DNA from: Planctomycetaceae bacterium
GTDB taxonomy: Bacteria > Planctomycetota > Planctomycetia > Pirellulales > Thermoguttaceae
Direction: 5' to 3'
Length of the DNA: 5,300 bases
Assembly (NCBI GenBank): GCA_031266315.1
Contig: JAISBG010000109.1
Coordinates: 1-5,300, forward strand
Of the stretch, positions 5,276 through 5,300 are shown in pieces; within the stretch, counting starts at the first letter, position 1, and the number at the start of each line of letters is the position of its first letter. The position numbers and the translations under genes were made by a program. Under the pieces are notes generated by a model, which searched no databases, was not told where the DNA came from, and saw only the letters and a list, made by a program, of their open reading frames with translations.

Positions 5276-5300
5276 AGGTGGGCAACCGTTCGCTGAACGG
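5276..5300 (+). repeat. Hairpin repeat copy C, cut by the window end
   Basis: The head AGGTGG (5276-5281) is followed by arm GCAACCGTTC (5282-5291), loop GCT (5292-5294) and the start of the right arm GAACGG (5295-5300). Six pairs are visible and the last four bases of the arm lie outside the window. It matches the copies at 2561-2590 and 2677-2705 in head and loop but has its own stem sequence. Confidence 0.66.

Noticed and set aside
5218..5300. CRISPR array
   Set aside because: Units are 14-15 nt and nearly contiguous, with no unique spacers of 25-40 nt and no cas genes.

Overview
The window reads as part of a flagellar motor gene cluster on the minus strand facing a large sensor kinase on the plus strand, in a bacterium of moderate to low GC content. 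The stator protein starts its membrane segment with TYGDLMSLLL, the FliN protein is long and Pro/Ser/Ala-rich, and some starts have poor Shine-Dalgarno sequences. These features make me think of Planctomycetota, but that is a tentative judgement from memory; no rRNA or marker gene is present.

Layout. 1-272: AT-rich leader, with one 42-codon candidate small ORF (53-181) that has a good ribosome binding site. 273-2486 (+): membrane-bound hybrid histidine kinase with three N-terminal membrane segments, an extracytoplasmic Cache-like sensor, HisKA, HATPase_c and a C-terminal receiver. 2487-2790: convergent intergenic region filled by palindromic repeats. 2791-3648 (-): fliN, with three FliM-like short motifs in its N-terminal half. 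3682-4272 (-): fliL. 4273-4466: 194-nt spacer with two small hairpins and a possible promoter. 4467-5183 (-): motB. 5218-5300: tandem 14-15-nt repeats ending in a hairpin that runs off the window.

Function. MotB is the peptidoglycan-anchored stator subunit, FliL is the stator-associated membrane protein, and FliN belongs to the switch/C-ring. Transcription would run motB, then fliL, then fliN. No fliM lies between fliL and fliN, where many genomes have it, and motA is not directly in front of motB within the window. The kinase is convergent with this cluster, and nothing in the sequence shows that it controls it.

The most unusual non-coding signal is a repeat family in the two repeat-bearing gaps (2561-2738 and 5218-5300). 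Its units begin AGGTRGGC and are sometimes closed by a 10-bp hairpin with a GCT loop. Three copies keep the head and loop while paired stem bases change together. This resembles REP/REPIN elements mobilised by Y1 (RAYT) transposases, although no transposase is present here. The second notable point is the triplicated FliM-type motif in FliN.
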